46,875 nt of DNA from Microvirga sp. KLBC 81 (GCF_003075415.1 NZ_QDAH01000045.1:1-46875); one strand, 5' to 3'; positions 34,427 to 44,231 are shown, counted from the stretch's first letter. Notes: generated by a model from the letters alone, not told the origin. Translations and numbers: made by a program.

Positions 34427-36058
34427 TCAATAGACGTAGAAGTCGTAGGATGTCAGCGCCTTGTTGGCCCCCACAAGGGCGAACTTCACTTGAGCTGCGA
34501 GACCGGTTCCGTCGGGATCGTAGTAAAGCGCTCCCGTAGCCTTGTCATAGATGATCCGGTCGCTGGAATCGTGCGCCATAGTCCCGATATGAAAAGCTGA
34601 TGCGCTGAGCCCACCGAGCTTGAGCTTCGTGAACGCGGCATTATCAAGCCAGATCGTGTCATCGCGAGCGCTGAAGTCAGTGATCTTGTCGATGTTGGCG
34701 GCAGACGCCTTGGTGTCGAACACGAACCCATCCCGGCCGCTGCCGCCGACCAATGTGTCCTTGCCTGTACCGCCATAAAGCCAATCGTTACCCGTTCCTG
34801 CCGTGAGGCTATCGTTACCGACGCCCCCGTCAACCACGTCGGCCCCGCCTCGGCCATCGAGCCGATCATTGCCAGAACCTCCGCTCAGGGTGTTCGCTAG
34901 GCCGCTTCCATAGAGAGTATCCGCAAAGGCTGTGCCGAAGACTTTTTCGATGCTGATAAGGATATCACTCGACCCAAAGCCGTCACGCGCTGTTCCCGCG
35001 GCAAGATCCACCGACACGCCCGACAATCCCCCGCGGGTCTTATCGGCCGAGTAGGAAGCAGTATCGTCCCCTTCTCCTCCATCAATGGTGTCGCTGCCAC
35101 CCATGCCCTGGAAGTTTTCATCCGCATCGCTGCCCAGGAACTTGTCACCATTGCCTGTTCCGCGAACGGCTTCGATGTCGGAAACATTGTCCGTGGTGCC
35201 CCATGCCTCCCTAATCGTGCCCGCCACAAGATCGACATCGATAGAGCCGGCTCCGGCATAATCGGCGTAGGAAACCGTATCGAATCCCCCGCCGCCCTCG
35301 ACCGTGTCGACACCCTGTCCGCTTACGAAGAAGTCGTTGCCACCGAGACCGATGAGATGGTCGTTGCCTTCAAGACCGTAGAGCGAGTTGTCTCTGTCAT
35401 TACCAGTCAAGGTGTCTGCATAGGCCGTGCCCTCGACGCCCTCGATGGAAACGAGCTGATCGGTGCCGCCCCAGGGATCCACGACGCTGGTCAGTTGCAG
35501 GTCGATGACCGCGCCAGGGGTGGTGTCGTTACCGCCGACCACCTCATAGTTCCAGTAGGTCAGGAAGTCGTAACCCGCGCCGCCATTGACAGTATCGTTG
35601 CCTGCACCCGGTGCGATATCGTCATCGCCCGCACCGGCAATCACAGTGTCATTTCCGTCGTAAGCGAAGAGTGACTCGCCGTAGCCGCTGCCGAACAGAT
35701 AGTCGGAACCGCTGAAGAGATAGCTCACCAAGCCGCCTACGCTGTAAATGGATGTGCCGAACCTCGGACCGAGATCGCTCAATTCGATGCTCAGGCCGCT
35801 AATCACGGCAATCCTCTTTTCATAGGCACGATCCCAGAGCGTGATGCTCGTGACGATGCCGCCCGCCCACGCATTCTCCTGCGTCAGGTCATATTGGAGC
35901 CGGGTTCCGTTGAGCACGACCCGGTTCAGATCGGGCGTTCCGAGGACGATCACCGACTCGGAGCTGTAGCGAACGGATCCCTGCCCCACCCCGTAGAAAA
36001 ATGCATTGATGCGGAAAAAGTCTTCGGACGAACGCGGGGTAACGGTCAGGACGGCCAT
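34427..36058 (-). CDS. RTX-type calcium-binding repeat protein
   Basis: A 543-residue secreted protein with hemolysin-type nonapeptide repeats (GGxGxDxUx), such as AGAGDDDIAPGAGNDTVNGG, GLGGNDFFVSGQGVDTVEGG and GGSGNDRLDGRGGADVVDGG, in several blocks from about residue 140 to 470. The C-terminus (FAL...SYDFYVY) fits an uncleaved type I secretion signal. The N-terminal 100 residues are unrecognised, and I see no protease zinc motif or lipase motif. Low-GC start region upstream. I prefer the ATG at 36058 (AGAAGAGAACC before it) to 36088. No type I secretion genes are in the window. Confidence 0.85.
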   Translation of the reverse strand: MAVLTVTPRSSEDFFRINAFFYGVGQGSVRYSSESVIVLGTPDLNRVVLNGTRLQYDLTQENAWAGGIVTSITLWDRAYEKRIAVISGLSIELSDLGPRFGTSIYSVGGLVSYLFSGSDYLFGSGYGESLFAYDGNDTVIAGAGDDDIAPGAGNDTVNGGAGYDFLTYWNYEVVGGNDTTPGAVIDLQLTSVVDPWGGTDQLVSIEGVEGTAYADTLTGNDRDNSLYGLEGNDHLIGLGGNDFFVSGQGVDTVEGGGGFDTVSYADYAGAGSIDVDLVAGTIREAWGTTDNVSDIEAVRGTGNGDKFLGSDADENFQGMGGSDTIDGGEGDDTASYSADKTRGGLSGVSVDLAAGTARDGFGSSDILISIEKVFGTAFADTLYGSGLANTLSGGSGNDRLDGRGGADVVDGGVGNDSLTAGTGNDWLYGGTGKDTLVGGSGRDGFVFDTKASAANIDKITDFSARDDTIWLDNAAFTKLKLGGLSASAFHIGTMAHDSSDRIIYDKATGALYYDPDGTGLAAQVKFALVGANKALTSYDFYVY

Positions 36059-36245
36059 GGTTCTCTTCTCGTGAGGAAAATAATCCATATACCGTTACAA
36101 TTCCCGAGATGGGTCGTCCAGGGGGCTCCTTTATCAAAAGCTGTCCCTAGATCGTGAGATGTCACTCGCAAGGCCTTCCATCCCTTGCCTTCTCCTCGGT
36201 CATCACATAGCCATCACCCAGCATTCCGTCCGCAGGAGAAGTCCC

Positions 36246-37559
36246 GTGATCCCCCGCTATAGCCGTCCCGAGATGGTGGCCATCTGGTCGCCCGAAACGA
36301 AGTTCCGCATCTGGTTCGAGATCGAGGCTCACGCCACCACGGCGCTCGCCAATCTCGGCATCGTGCCGAAGGAGGCGGCGGAGAAGGTTTGGGAGAAGGG
36401 CTCGAACGCCACCTTCGACGTGGAGCGCATCGACGCCATCGAGCGTGAGGTGAAGCACGACGTCATCGCCTTCCTCACGCATCTGGCCGAGATCGTCGGT
36501 CCCGAGGCCCGCTTCGTCCACCAGGGCATGACCTCGTCCGACGTGCTCGACACCACCTTCAACGTGCAGCTCGCCCGCGCCACCGACATCCTGCTGCGCG
36601 ACATGGACGAGCTGCTCGCCGCCATCAAGCGCCGCGCCTTCGAGCACAAGATGACGCCGACCATCGGCCGCTCGCACGGCATCCATGCCGAGCCCACCAC
36701 CTTCGGCCTCAAGCTCGCCCAGGCCTATGCGGAATTCGAGCGCTGCAAGCTGCGCCTCATCGAGGCCCAGCGCGAGATTTCCACCTGCGCCATTTCGGGC
36801 GCGGTCGGCACCTTCGCCAATATCGACCCGAGCGTGGAAGAATACGTGGCCGAGCAGATGGGTCTCCAGGTCGAGCCCGTCTCGACCCAGGTGATCCCGC
36901 GCGACCGTCACGCCATGTATTTCGCGACGCTCGGCGTGATCGCCTCCTCCATCGAGCGCCTGGCGACGGAAGTACGCCATCTGCAGCGCAGCGAGGTTCT
37001 GGAGGCGGAAGAGTATTTCTCGGCGGGCCAGAAGGGCTCCTCCGCCATGCCGCACAAGCGCAACCCGGTGCTGACGGAAAACCTCACCGGCCTCGCCCGC
37101 ATGGTGCGCGCCTATGCGCTGCCCGCCATGGAGAACGTGGCGCTCTGGCACGAGCGGGATATCTCCCACTCCTCCGTCGAGCGCATGATCGGCCCCGACG
37201 CGACCGTGACCCTGGACTTCGCGCTGGCGCGCCTCACGGGAGTCATCGACAAGCTCGTGGTCTATCCGGAGAACATGCAGAAGAACCTGGACCGCCTTGG
37301 CGGCCTCGTTCACTCGCAACGCGTTCTGCTGGCGCTGACCCAGAAAGGCGCCTCCCGCGAGGATGCCTATCGCCTCGTACAGCGCAATGCCATGCCGGTC
37401 TGGCGTGGCGAAGGCGAGTTCCTGACGCTTCTCAAGAATGACGCGGACGTGACGAAGTACCTGACGCCGGAGGAGATCGAAGCCTGCTTCGACCTAGGCT
37501 ACCATTTCAAGCATGTGGATACGATCTTCACGCGGGTCTTCGGTTCCGCTGGGGCATAA
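36246..37559 (+). CDS. purB: Adenylosuccinate lyase
   Basis: A 437-residue fumarase/aspartase superfamily enzyme that removes fumarate from SAICAR and adenylosuccinate in purine synthesis. The signature [20 protein letters not shown] (flexible loop with the catalytic Ser) and [20 protein letters not shown] (catalytic His) are present. It begins GTG ([20 protein letters not shown]) behind AGGAGA. A longer in-frame version to 36159 is not conserved. Monocistronic by spacing, followed 74 bp later by cfa. Confidence 0.95.
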   Translation: MIPRYSRPEMVAIWSPETKFRIWFEIEAHATTALANLGIVPKEAAEKVWEKGSNATFDVERIDAIEREVKHDVIAFLTHLAEIVGPEARFVHQGMTSSDVLDTTFNVQLARATDILLRDMDELLAAIKRRAFEHKMTPTIGRSHGIHAEPTTFGLKLAQAYAEFERCKLRLIEAQREISTCAISGAVGTFANIDPSVEEYVAEQMGLQVEPVSTQVIPRDRHAMYFATLGVIASSIERLATEVRHLQRSEVLEAEEYFSAGQKGSSAMPHKRNPVLTENLTGLARMVRAYALPAMENVALWHERDISHSSVERMIGPDATVTLDFALARLTGVIDKLVVYPENMQKNLDRLGGLVHSQRVLLALTQKGASREDAYRLVQRNAMPVWRGEGEFLTLLKNDADVTKYLTPEEIEACFDLGYHFKHVDTIFTRVFGSAGA

Positions 37560-37633
37560 CTCCAGGCCTGGACATTTTTGCCTAACGCGCGACAATCCCC
37601 GTGCAGGAGATCAACGGCACGGGGATTGAGACC

Positions 37634-38884
37634 ATGCTGTCAGAGAAGATCCTCGCCACCGCCTTCACGCGTGCCGTGAAGCGGGGCACCCTCACGATGA
37701 CCACCGCCAAGGGCCAGACCTTCACCTTCGGCGATGGCGGATTTCCGGAAGTCGCCATCCGGTTCACGGATACCGCGGCCCAGACGGCTCTCTGCCTCCA
37801 CCCTGAACTGAAGCTCGGCGAGCTGTTCATGGACGGCAGGCTCATCATCGAGCAGGGCGGTATCTTGGACCTGCTCCAGCTCCTTCTTCAGGACACGCAT
37901 GGCGAGTTCAACGAGCTGCCCTTCCACCGCTTACGGAAGATCCGCGCCTGGCTGACGATGCGCGGCGAAAACGACGCTCGGCGTTCGAAGCGGAATGTCG
38001 CTCATCACTACGATCTCGACGGGCGGCTCTACGCCCTATTCCTCGATAGCGACCGGCAGTATTCCTGCGCCTATTTCGACCACCCGGATGCAAGCCTCGA
38101 AGAGGCTCAGGCCGCCAAGAAACGACACATCGCGGCGAAGCTCCTGGTGGAGCGCGGCCACAGCGTGCTCGATATCGGCTCCGGCTGGGGCGGCATGGGG
38201 CTTTATCTGGCTCAGGTGGCTGGCGCGGGTTCGGTGAAGGGCGTCACCCTGTCGGAGGAGCAGCTGGAAGTCTCGCGCAAGCGCGCCGCCACCGCCGGCC
38301 TCGCGGAGCGGGTGAAGTTCGAGCTTCAGGATTACCGTGCCACGACCGGCAGCTTCGACCGCATCGTGTCGGTCGGCATGTTCGAGCATGTGGGCCCGGC
38401 GTCGTATGACGATTATTTCGAGACCTGCCGCAAGCTGCTGAAGGATGATGGGGTGATGCTCCTTCACACCATCGGAAGGTCCGGCACGCCCTACCCGGTC
38501 AATGCCTGGATCGCCCGCTACATCTTCCCCGGCGGCCACCTGCCGGTGCTCTCGGAGATGATGCCCGCCATCGAGCGCGCGGGACTGGTGGTGACGGATA
38601 TCGAGATCCTGCGCCTGCACTACGCCTATACGCTCCAGGCTTGGCGCGAGCGTTTCCTGGCTCAGAGGGACGAGGCGCTGAAGCTCTACGACGAGCGCTT
38701 CTGCCGGATGTGGGAATGCTACCTTGCCATGTCGGAATCCGCCTTCCGCTGGCAGGATGCGGTGGTGTTCCAGATTCAGCTGGCCAAGCGCAACGATGCG
38801 GTGCCCCTGACCCGCGACTACATCGCCGAGAGACAAGCCGCACTCAAGCGCGCCGAAACGGTGGAGTTCAAGCGCAGCGCTTGA
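37634..38884 (+). CDS. cfa: Cyclopropane-fatty-acyl-phospholipid synthase
   Basis: A 416-residue SAM-dependent enzyme that adds a methylene bridge to unsaturated acyl chains of membrane phospholipids. Motif I is LDIGSGWGGMGLYLAQ (from about residue 179), preceded by the family block RNVAHHYDLDGRLYALFLDS and YSCAYFDHPDASLEEAQ. The active-site Cys is in SCAYF. I chose ATG 37634. A GTG at 37601 would add 11 residues. The gap to the following hydrolase is about 30 bp, so they may be co-transcribed. Confidence 0.93.
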   Translation: MLSEKILATAFTRAVKRGTLTMTTAKGQTFTFGDGGFPEVAIRFTDTAAQTALCLHPELKLGELFMDGRLIIEQGGILDLLQLLLQDTHGEFNELPFHRLRKIRAWLTMRGENDARRSKRNVAHHYDLDGRLYALFLDSDRQYSCAYFDHPDASLEEAQAAKKRHIAAKLLVERGHSVLDIGSGWGGMGLYLAQVAGAGSVKGVTLSEEQLEVSRKRAATAGLAERVKFELQDYRATTGSFDRIVSVGMFEHVGPASYDDYFETCRKLLKDDGVMLLHTIGRSGTPYPVNAWIARYIFPGGHLPVLSEMMPAIERAGLVVTDIEILRLHYAYTLQAWRERFLAQRDEALKLYDERFCRMWECYLAMSESAFRWQDAVVFQIQLAKRNDAVPLTRDYIAERQAALKRAETVEFKRSA

Positions 38885-38915
38885 ACCGGTAAGGGTGCGC
38901 CTTTATCTCGGGGAC

Positions 38916-39470
38916 ATGAAAACCTCCGATTGCGACATCCTCATCGTCCCCGGTTATGAAAACTCCGGCGTCGACCATTGGCAGAGCCGATGGGAGCGTC
39001 AGCTCTCGACCGCATGGCGGGTCGAGCAGGAGAACTGGGATGCCCCCGACAAGGAGAAATGGGTGGAGCGCATCGCCGAAGACGTGAAGCGCGCCGAAAG
39101 GCCCGTGGTTCTGGTCGGTCACAGCCTCGGCGTTCTGGCCATCGTCCATGCGGCTCCACTTCTCCCCCGAAACAAGGTGCAGGGCGCCTTTCTGGTCAGC
39201 ATGCCGGATGTGGAGAGACCTGATTTCATCCCTGCCATCGACCGCGCCTTCGCACCGATCCCACGCGATCCCCTGCCCTTCCCTTCGGTGCTCGTGGCAA
39301 GCCGTACGGACCCGCATTGCGACTACGAGAAGGCGGAGGACATCGCCTATGCCTGGGGTTCGGCCATCGTCGACGCTGGCGACGCCGGACACCTCAATAC
39401 GGACAGCGGCCACGGCCCCTGGCCCGAAGGCCTGATGCGCTTCGCGGGTTTCCTGAAGCGCCTGGGCTGA
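38916..39470 (+). CDS. RBBP9/YdeN-family serine hydrolase
   Basis: A 184-residue alpha/beta hydrolase. The RBBP9 pattern LIVPGYENSGVDHWQSRWER opens the protein, the nucleophile elbow is LVGHSLGVLA, then the acidic residue in ASRTDPHCDYEKA and the catalytic His in DAGHLNTDSGHGPWPEG. The substrate is unknown. An upstream GTG at 38895 would add 7 residues. Directly downstream of cfa. Confidence 0.85.
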   Translation: MKTSDCDILIVPGYENSGVDHWQSRWERQLSTAWRVEQENWDAPDKEKWVERIAEDVKRAERPVVLVGHSLGVLAIVHAAPLLPRNKVQGAFLVSMPDVERPDFIPAIDRAFAPIPRDPLPFPSVLVASRTDPHCDYEKAEDIAYAWGSAIVDAGDAGHLNTDSGHGPWPEGLMRFAGFLKRLG

Positions 39471-39567
39471 TCCTTCCAACATGACGAAAATTTCATGCGG
39501 GAGTCATCCGGCCGTGAGCAGGATGGGAGCAATCTCATCCTCATCGGTGTTCAAGGAGGATACCCGT

Positions 39568-40161
39568 ATGAAGACAATCGCCACCCTCGCGACCGCTGCC
39601 GCCATGCTCGCCGGCGTCGGCACCTATGCCTTCGCCCAGGCGCAGGCCCCCGCCGAGCCTCCGGCGGCACAGGCTCAGGAGGAGGCTCAGCCCCGCATGT
39701 CGCAGGATGACTTCAACCGCTTCGTCGATGCCCGCATCGCGTCCATCAAGGCTGGCTTGAAGCTCACTGCCGATCAGGAAAGGATCTGGAGCCCGGTGGA
39801 GATCGCCATCCGCAACGCCGCCAACCAGCGCTATACGCGAATGACGCAGTTCCGCGAGAACCGCGAGCAGCGCCGTTCGGCAGACTTCATGCAGCGCTTC
39901 GAGCAACGCAGCACCATGATGACCGAGCGCGCCCAGACCTCGTCGGCCATCGCCACGGCTCTGCGCCCCCTCTGGGATACGTTCAGCGAAGACCAGAAGC
40001 GCGTCGCTCCGCGCCTCATGCGTGAGGCCGTGGAGGACGGCTTGGGCTGGCGCCAGCGCCACGGTCGCGGTGGCCGCGACGGTCACCACGGTCGCCGGGC
40101 GGAGATGAGGCACCACGATCCGATGGGCTCCGGCCCGCGCGGCGCCGCCCCCCAGCAGTAA
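39568..40161 (+). CDS. Periplasmic LTXXQ-motif protein (Spy/CpxP-like)
   Basis: A 197-residue exported protein. The signal peptide is MKTIATLATAAAMLAGVGTY then AFA. The Pro/Ala/Glu-rich linker is followed by a helical core with the family motif LTADQERIW and repeated Arg/Met-rich helices. The C-terminus is His/Arg/Gly-rich (GRGGRDGHHGRRAEMRHHD), which may bind metal. Spy and CpxP are periplasmic chaperones or envelope-stress factors. That role here is inference. AAGGAGG precedes the ATG. Confidence 0.8.
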   Translation: MKTIATLATAAAMLAGVGTYAFAQAQAPAEPPAAQAQEEAQPRMSQDDFNRFVDARIASIKAGLKLTADQERIWSPVEIAIRNAANQRYTRMTQFRENREQRRSADFMQRFEQRSTMMTERAQTSSAIATALRPLWDTFSEDQKRVAPRLMREAVEDGLGWRQRHGRGGRDGHHGRRAEMRHHDPMGSGPRGAAPQQ

Positions 40162-40180
40162 GCCTCACCCGAAAACAAAA

Positions 40181-40206
40181 AGGCCGCCCAATCGGGCGGC
40201 CTTTTC
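40181..40206. terminator. Bidirectional terminator between the LTXXQ gene and rpsD
   Basis: AAGGCCGCCC (40181-40190), loop AATC, GGGCGGCCTT (40195-40204). A-tract on the left and T-tract on the right allow termination in both directions for the convergent genes. Confidence 0.9.
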
Positions 40207-40230
40207 AGTTTGAGATCGACTTCGCAAGAA

Positions 40231-40848
40231 TTAGCGCGAATAGAACTCGATCACGAGGTTCGGTTCCATCTGCACCGGATACGGCACCTCGGAGAGGGTC
40301 GGGATGCGGGTGAAACGAGCCGTCATCTTGGAGTGATCGACTTCGATGTAGTCCGGAACGTCACGCTCGGCGAGCTGCGACGCAACGACCACGACCTCGA
40401 GCTGCTTGGACTTGTCCTTCACCTCGATCACGTCGCCAGCCTTCACGAGATAGCTCGGGATGTTCACGCGGCGGCCGTTGACCTTCACGTGACCGTGGTT
40501 GACGAACTGACGGGCGGCGAAGGGGGTCGCAACGAACTTCGCGCGATAGACGATCGCGTCGAGACGGCGCTCGAGCAGACCGATCAGGTTCTCACCGGAG
40601 TCGCCCTTCTGGCGGATAGCCTCCGCATAGTAGCGGCGGAACTGCTTCTCGGTGATGTTGGCGTAGTAGCCCTTCAGCTTCTGCTTGGCGCGCAGCTGCG
40701 TGCCGAAGTCGGAGAGCTTGCCCTTGCGGCGCTGGCCGTGCTGGCCGGGGCCGTATTCGCGGCGGTTCACGGGGCTCTTCGGGCGGCCCCAGATGTTCTG
40801 ACCCATGCGGCGGTCAAGCTTGTGCTTGGCCTGAATGCGCTTCGACAT
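40231..40848 (-). CDS. rpsD: 30S ribosomal protein S4
   Basis: A 205-residue ribosomal protein with the S4 N-terminal domain and the S4 RNA-binding domain (about 95-160, [40 protein letters not shown]). It nucleates assembly of the 30S subunit on 16S rRNA and in many bacteria represses its own operon. The start [20 protein letters not shown] is standard, with AGAGGA before it. It stands alone, as in other Rhizobiales, not in the alpha operon. Confidence 0.97.
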   Translation of the reverse strand: MSKRIQAKHKLDRRMGQNIWGRPKSPVNRREYGPGQHGQRRKGKLSDFGTQLRAKQKLKGYYANITEKQFRRYYAEAIRQKGDSGENLIGLLERRLDAIVYRAKFVATPFAARQFVNHGHVKVNGRRVNIPSYLVKAGDVIEVKDKSKQLEVVVVASQLAERDVPDYIEVDHSKMTARFTRIPTLSEVPYPVQMEPNLVIEFYSR

Positions 40849-40887
40849 CGCTGTTCCTCTTCTGTGTCGAATTTGCGAGGAACGCGC

Positions 40888-40938
40888 CCTCCTCTTCCCC
40901 TCATCCCGAGGAGGCCCAAAGGGCCGTCTCGAGGGACG
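40888..40938. repeat. Half REP-like element upstream of rpsD
   Basis: CCTCATCCCGAGGAGGCCCAAAGGGCCGTCTCGAGGG-like sequence (given here only by position) corresponds to one arm of the repeat at 19415-19511: CCGAGGAGG then GGCCC/GGGCC then GTCTCGAGGG. It lies in the rpsD 5' region, so it may affect the leader RNA. Confidence 0.55.
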
Positions 40939-41067
40939 GGACGACAGGCCGACTGAAAGCCGGGCCACGGGAGCGTAAAAAGTTACGCGGCCCGTGAGGA
41001 CCGCGTGAACGGGAGGGATGTAAGAGAAAACGGGGCATAAGTCAATCAAGGCGGGCCCGCAGCCGCC

Positions 41068-41895
41068 TCACCCTTGGAGGAGCGGCATATCCTCGATCAT
41101 CACGACCGGCAGGCCTTTGGCACGCAAGGCCTCGCGGAAGGCTGCCGTGATGCCCGCCCCACCTGTGAAGACCGCCAGAGCCTCGTTCTCATCGGCTTCA
41201 TGCCCCGGAATAGGTGAGCCGATGAGCTGGGTTACACGGCGGGCGATGGCCGGAGCCGGGTCGATCCAGGTCACGGGCCAGGGCGCGAGCTTCTGGAGGC
41301 GCGGCAGGAGCAGCGGATAATGGGTGCAGCCGAGCGACACCACATCCGTCCGGCCGCCCTCGTCCTCGATGAAGCAAGGTTGAAGCTCTTCGATCAGCTC
41401 TTCATCGGAAACTGGGTTTCCCGCCAGCTCCGCCTCTGCGAAGCCCGCTAGGAGGCGTGAGCCTACGAGATTGACCTTGCAATCGGCTGCGTAGGTCTGG
41501 ACGAGATCGCGGGTGTATTCGCGCGTCACGGTGGCCGATGTCGCCAGCATCGTGATGTATCCCGTCTGGGTCGCCTGGGCCGCCGGCTTGATGGCCGGGA
41601 CGGTGCCGACGAAAGGCACGGAAAAACGCTCACGCAGATGCGGCAGCACGATGGTCGAGGCCGTGTTGCAGGCGACCACCACGAGCTGCGGATCATAAAG
41701 GCCGATCAGCCTCTCCATGACTGCCAGAACCCGGACGATGATCGTCTGCTCACTCAACCGTCCATAAGGAAAAGCGGCATCGTCGCCCGCATAGACGAAG
41801 CGGGCATCGGGACGAGCTTTCAGGACCTCGGAGAACACTGTGAGGCCGCCGAGGCCGGAATCGAAGACGAGGATGGTGGGAACGGGAGAAGGCAT
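41068..41895 (-). CDS. murI: Glutamate racemase
   Basis: A 275-residue cofactor-independent racemase producing D-glutamate for peptidoglycan. The N-terminal block ILVFDSGLGGLTVFSEVL and the two catalytic Cys, Cys76 (VVACNTAST) and Cys190 (SLGCTHYPL), are present. I used the ATG at 41895 (start nearest to the conserved block). An ATG at 41940 with AAGG upstream is a plausible alternative adding 15 residues. It follows the secreted hydrolase gene closely. Confidence 0.93.
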   Translation of the reverse strand: MPSPVPTILVFDSGLGGLTVFSEVLKARPDARFVYAGDDAAFPYGRLSEQTIIVRVLAVMERLIGLYDPQLVVVACNTASTIVLPHLRERFSVPFVGTVPAIKPAAQATQTGYITMLATSATVTREYTRDLVQTYAADCKVNLVGSRLLAGFAEAELAGNPVSDEELIEELQPCFIEDEGGRTDVVSLGCTHYPLLLPRLQKLAPWPVTWIDPAPAIARRVTQLIGSPIPGHEADENEALAVFTGGAGITAAFREALRAKGLPVVMIEDMPLLQG

Positions 41896-41949
41896 GACAG
41901 CCGAGTTATAGGACGCCCCGGCCAGAAGATCGATACGCATCGGCAAACC

Positions 41950-43152
41950 TTACGAACGAACCTGCTTCAGAAAATCGTTCAGTCCCTGCTTGTTCTCGGT
42001 GGGAGACATGTTGAGCTTGCGGCGCGGCCCCCGCTCCGGCTTCTCCTCCTGCCCCTCCGCTTTCGGCATCTGCCCCGAGAGGCGGCGCACGGGCCAGCCG
42101 TCGCTCCAGTTGCCCATGTCCACGAATTTCGGATCACGCGCGAGAGCGGCGGCATCCTTGCCAACGAAGGCAGCCTCGGCCGCCATCTCGAAGGTTTTCC
42201 AGAAGGCGAGATAATCGAGGGTGTCGATGCCGTTGTTCCCGAGCTGCTGGGTCAGGATGGTCTGGGGGCCGGAGAGCGCCATGTCGGCGCTCCACTTCCA
42301 GGTATTCTTCTGCTTCGGGTCGCGGGGCGGATCGGGCGGGAGCTTGATCGCAGCGGCATCATATTCGGGCTTGGGTGAACCGGGCGAGGCCAGGGTCGCG
42401 GTGAGCGCCGGATAGCCGTGATCGTCCGAGCTTGCGCGCATGAAGAGCTTGCGGGTGGCCGGGATCGCGCTCGTCGCCTCGAAGATCCGGCGGGACGCGC
42501 GGTCGCTCGGCAGGTGCTCCCTATCGCCGCTCATGGTGATCAGCAGGGTCCGGTCATCAACGGTCGAGAGGTCGCGTAGCATGATGCCGCGCTCCTTCTC
42601 GTTCGAGGCGATGCCGCCCGGCACGAGGCCGAAGATCAGCCTGGGCGCAGGGAGCTTGGTCTCCTCGACAGCCGCCGCCACGTTGAGCGCAATCGGCACG
42701 CCGGCGGAATGGCCGATGAAGGCAACGCGGTTCAGATCGGGGCGTGCCTGGGCATCATTGGCCATAGCCGCCAATGCATCATGGATCAGAGCCTCCGCCC
42801 GCGCCGTCGCATCGGCAGGGCGGGAGCGGTTCACTTCCTGGAAGCGCGGGAAGATGGCGAGATAGCCCTTGCGGGCCAGATGATCGATGAAGCCGCCATA
42901 GAGGGCCGGATTCACTGCCCCCCAGGAATGGAAGAACACCACGACCGGACGCGGCGCTGCGGGCGTATCATTGCCATGGAAGACGTAAGCCCCCGAGCTG
43001 ACGGTGCCGGTCCCGCGTTTGACCACCTCCGCGATCTTGTAGTCCGACCCACCCGGCCCCTTCTCCGGCTGCTGCGGCGGCGAGGCTGCGATGGCCGCCG
43101 GAGCGGCGAGGCACGAACCGAGGACAACGAGGGCAGTCAGCGAGCGGCGCAT
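41950..43152 (-). CDS. Secreted alpha/beta hydrolase
   Basis: A 400-residue exported hydrolase. The signal peptide is MRRSLTALVVLGSCLAAPAA then IAA. The oxyanion region VVVFFHSWGAVNPALYGGFI and the nucleophile elbow FIGHSAGVPIALNVA (Ser in GHSAG) suggest a dienelactone-hydrolase or PAF-acetylhydrolase-like fold, and MRASSDDHGYPALTAT likely carries the catalytic His. The last 60 residues are Lys/Glu/Pro-rich and polar. Substrate unknown. It overlaps no gene and precedes murI by 3-10 bp. Confidence 0.75.
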   Translation of the reverse strand: MRRSLTALVVLGSCLAAPAAIAASPPQQPEKGPGGSDYKIAEVVKRGTGTVSSGAYVFHGNDTPAAPRPVVVFFHSWGAVNPALYGGFIDHLARKGYLAIFPRFQEVNRSRPADATARAEALIHDALAAMANDAQARPDLNRVAFIGHSAGVPIALNVAAAVEETKLPAPRLIFGLVPGGIASNEKERGIMLRDLSTVDDRTLLITMSGDREHLPSDRASRRIFEATSAIPATRKLFMRASSDDHGYPALTATLASPGSPKPEYDAAAIKLPPDPPRDPKQKNTWKWSADMALSGPQTILTQQLGNNGIDTLDYLAFWKTFEMAAEAAFVGKDAAALARDPKFVDMGNWSDGWPVRRLSGQMPKAEGQEEKPERGPRRKLNMSPTENKQGLNDFLKQVRS

Positions 43153-43216
43153 GGCGATCTCAGATCAGAATGTGCGGAGCAAGAAGGGCTCCTGGCAACA
43201 TTAGAGCAGAAGATCT

Positions 43217-43951
43217 TTAAGACTTTCTCAACCGGCGCCCTTCCGCAAGAGCGCGAATCGCCCCGCGCAGGGTGCGCACGTCCTGCTCCGTCATCTCGAG
43301 CCGGTGGAAGATATCTCGCATGTTGCGGGTCATGGTCGGCTTCTTGTCCTCGGGGTAGAAGTTCACTGCATCGAGCTCGGCTTCGAGATAGTCGAAGAAC
43401 GAGGTCACCATCTCGCGCGGTGCGGGCGGCGAGAGCCTCTCGCCGGAGAACGGCAGCGCCCCGCCAGTGGCGAGCTTGTACCATTCGTAAGAGACGAGCA
43501 GCACGGCCTGGGCCAAGTTCAGGGACGAGAATTGCGGGTCGACCGGAAAGGTGATGATGGCATCCGCCAGCGAGACCTCGTCGTTCTCCAGGCCTGTGCG
43601 CTCGCGCCCGAACATGATGCCGATGTGCTGCCCTTCCGCGCCCCGCCGGTGGGTCTCGACCATCGCCTCGTCAGGTCCGAAGACCCGTTTCATCTGCCCC
43701 CGCTCCCGCGCCGTGGTGGCAAAGACGAAGTTCAGATCGGCGATGGCCTCGCGCACGGTGTCGTAGAGCTTCGCCCCCTCCAGAACATGCACCGCGCCTG
43801 ATGCCGCCGAATGCGCCCCCTTCCTAGGCCAACCGTCGCGCGGCGCGACGATACGCAGTTCCGAGAGGCTGAAATTGGCCATGGCGCGCGCCACCATGCC
43901 GATATTCTCGGCAAGCTGCGGTTCCACGAGGACGATGATGGGGCGGATCAT
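43217..43951 (-). CDS. trmJ: tRNA (cytidine/uridine-2'-O-)-methyltransferase TrmJ
   Basis: A 244-residue SpoU-family (SPOUT) enzyme that 2'-O-methylates position 32 of tRNA. IVLVEPQLAENIGMVARAMA, RIVAPRDGWPRK, GIMFGRERTGLENDEVSLAD and FSSLNLAQAVLLVSYE are the characteristic SAM-knot motifs, and the C-terminal extension of about 80 residues distinguishes TrmJ from TrmL. It is divergent from the aldehyde dehydrogenase gene. Confidence 0.9.
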   Translation of the reverse strand: MIRPIIVLVEPQLAENIGMVARAMANFSLSELRIVAPRDGWPRKGAHSAASGAVHVLEGAKLYDTVREAIADLNFVFATTARERGQMKRVFGPDEAMVETHRRGAEGQHIGIMFGRERTGLENDEVSLADAIITFPVDPQFSSLNLAQAVLLVSYEWYKLATGGALPFSGERLSPPAPREMVTSFFDYLEAELDAVNFYPEDKKPTMTRNMRDIFHRLEMTEQDVRTLRGAIRALAEGRRLRKS

Positions 43952-44028
43952 GATGCGTCTTTGAATTTAGATCTGGCCCGAGGGGCAGACAGGATGCCCC
44001 CTTCCATAACGCCAAACGAAGCGCCGCG

Positions 44029-44125
44029 CCTAGCGCCCCGTGCGGAACCGGAGATCCGCGTCAGCGACCCGAAGGGCCGCGTCAGCGAAAAGGGGACCCG
44101 GCTTTCCGCAAGAACGATGCTCCAG
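44029..44125. repeat. CTAG-type palindromic repeat, copy R8
   Basis: Begins CCTAGCGCCCCGTGCGGAAC and ends ACGATGCTCC (diverged CTAG). It contains the GATCCGCGTCAGCGACCCGA, AGGGCCGCGTCAGCGAAAAG and CCCGGCTTTCCGC modules shared with R1, and is close to R1 in its first half. It lies between the divergent trmJ and aldehyde dehydrogenase genes. Confidence 0.75.
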
Positions 44126-44173
44126 GGCCATGTCCATCGCCGGGGCTTTCGCCTCAGCGAATGAACCGCTCTA

Positions 44174-44192
44174 ATATCGATTCGAACGATAT
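44174..44192. promoter_or_regulatory. Candidate operator before the aldehyde dehydrogenase gene
   Basis: ATATCG (44174-44179) and CGATAT (44187-44192) form an inverted repeat around a 7-nt spacer, 40 bases before the ATG. The geometry suits a dimeric helix-turn-helix regulator, which is not encoded next door. Confidence 0.45.
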
Positions 44193-44231
44193 CACCGCGC
44201 CTCTTCAGATGGCGTGTAAAGGGAGGACAGC

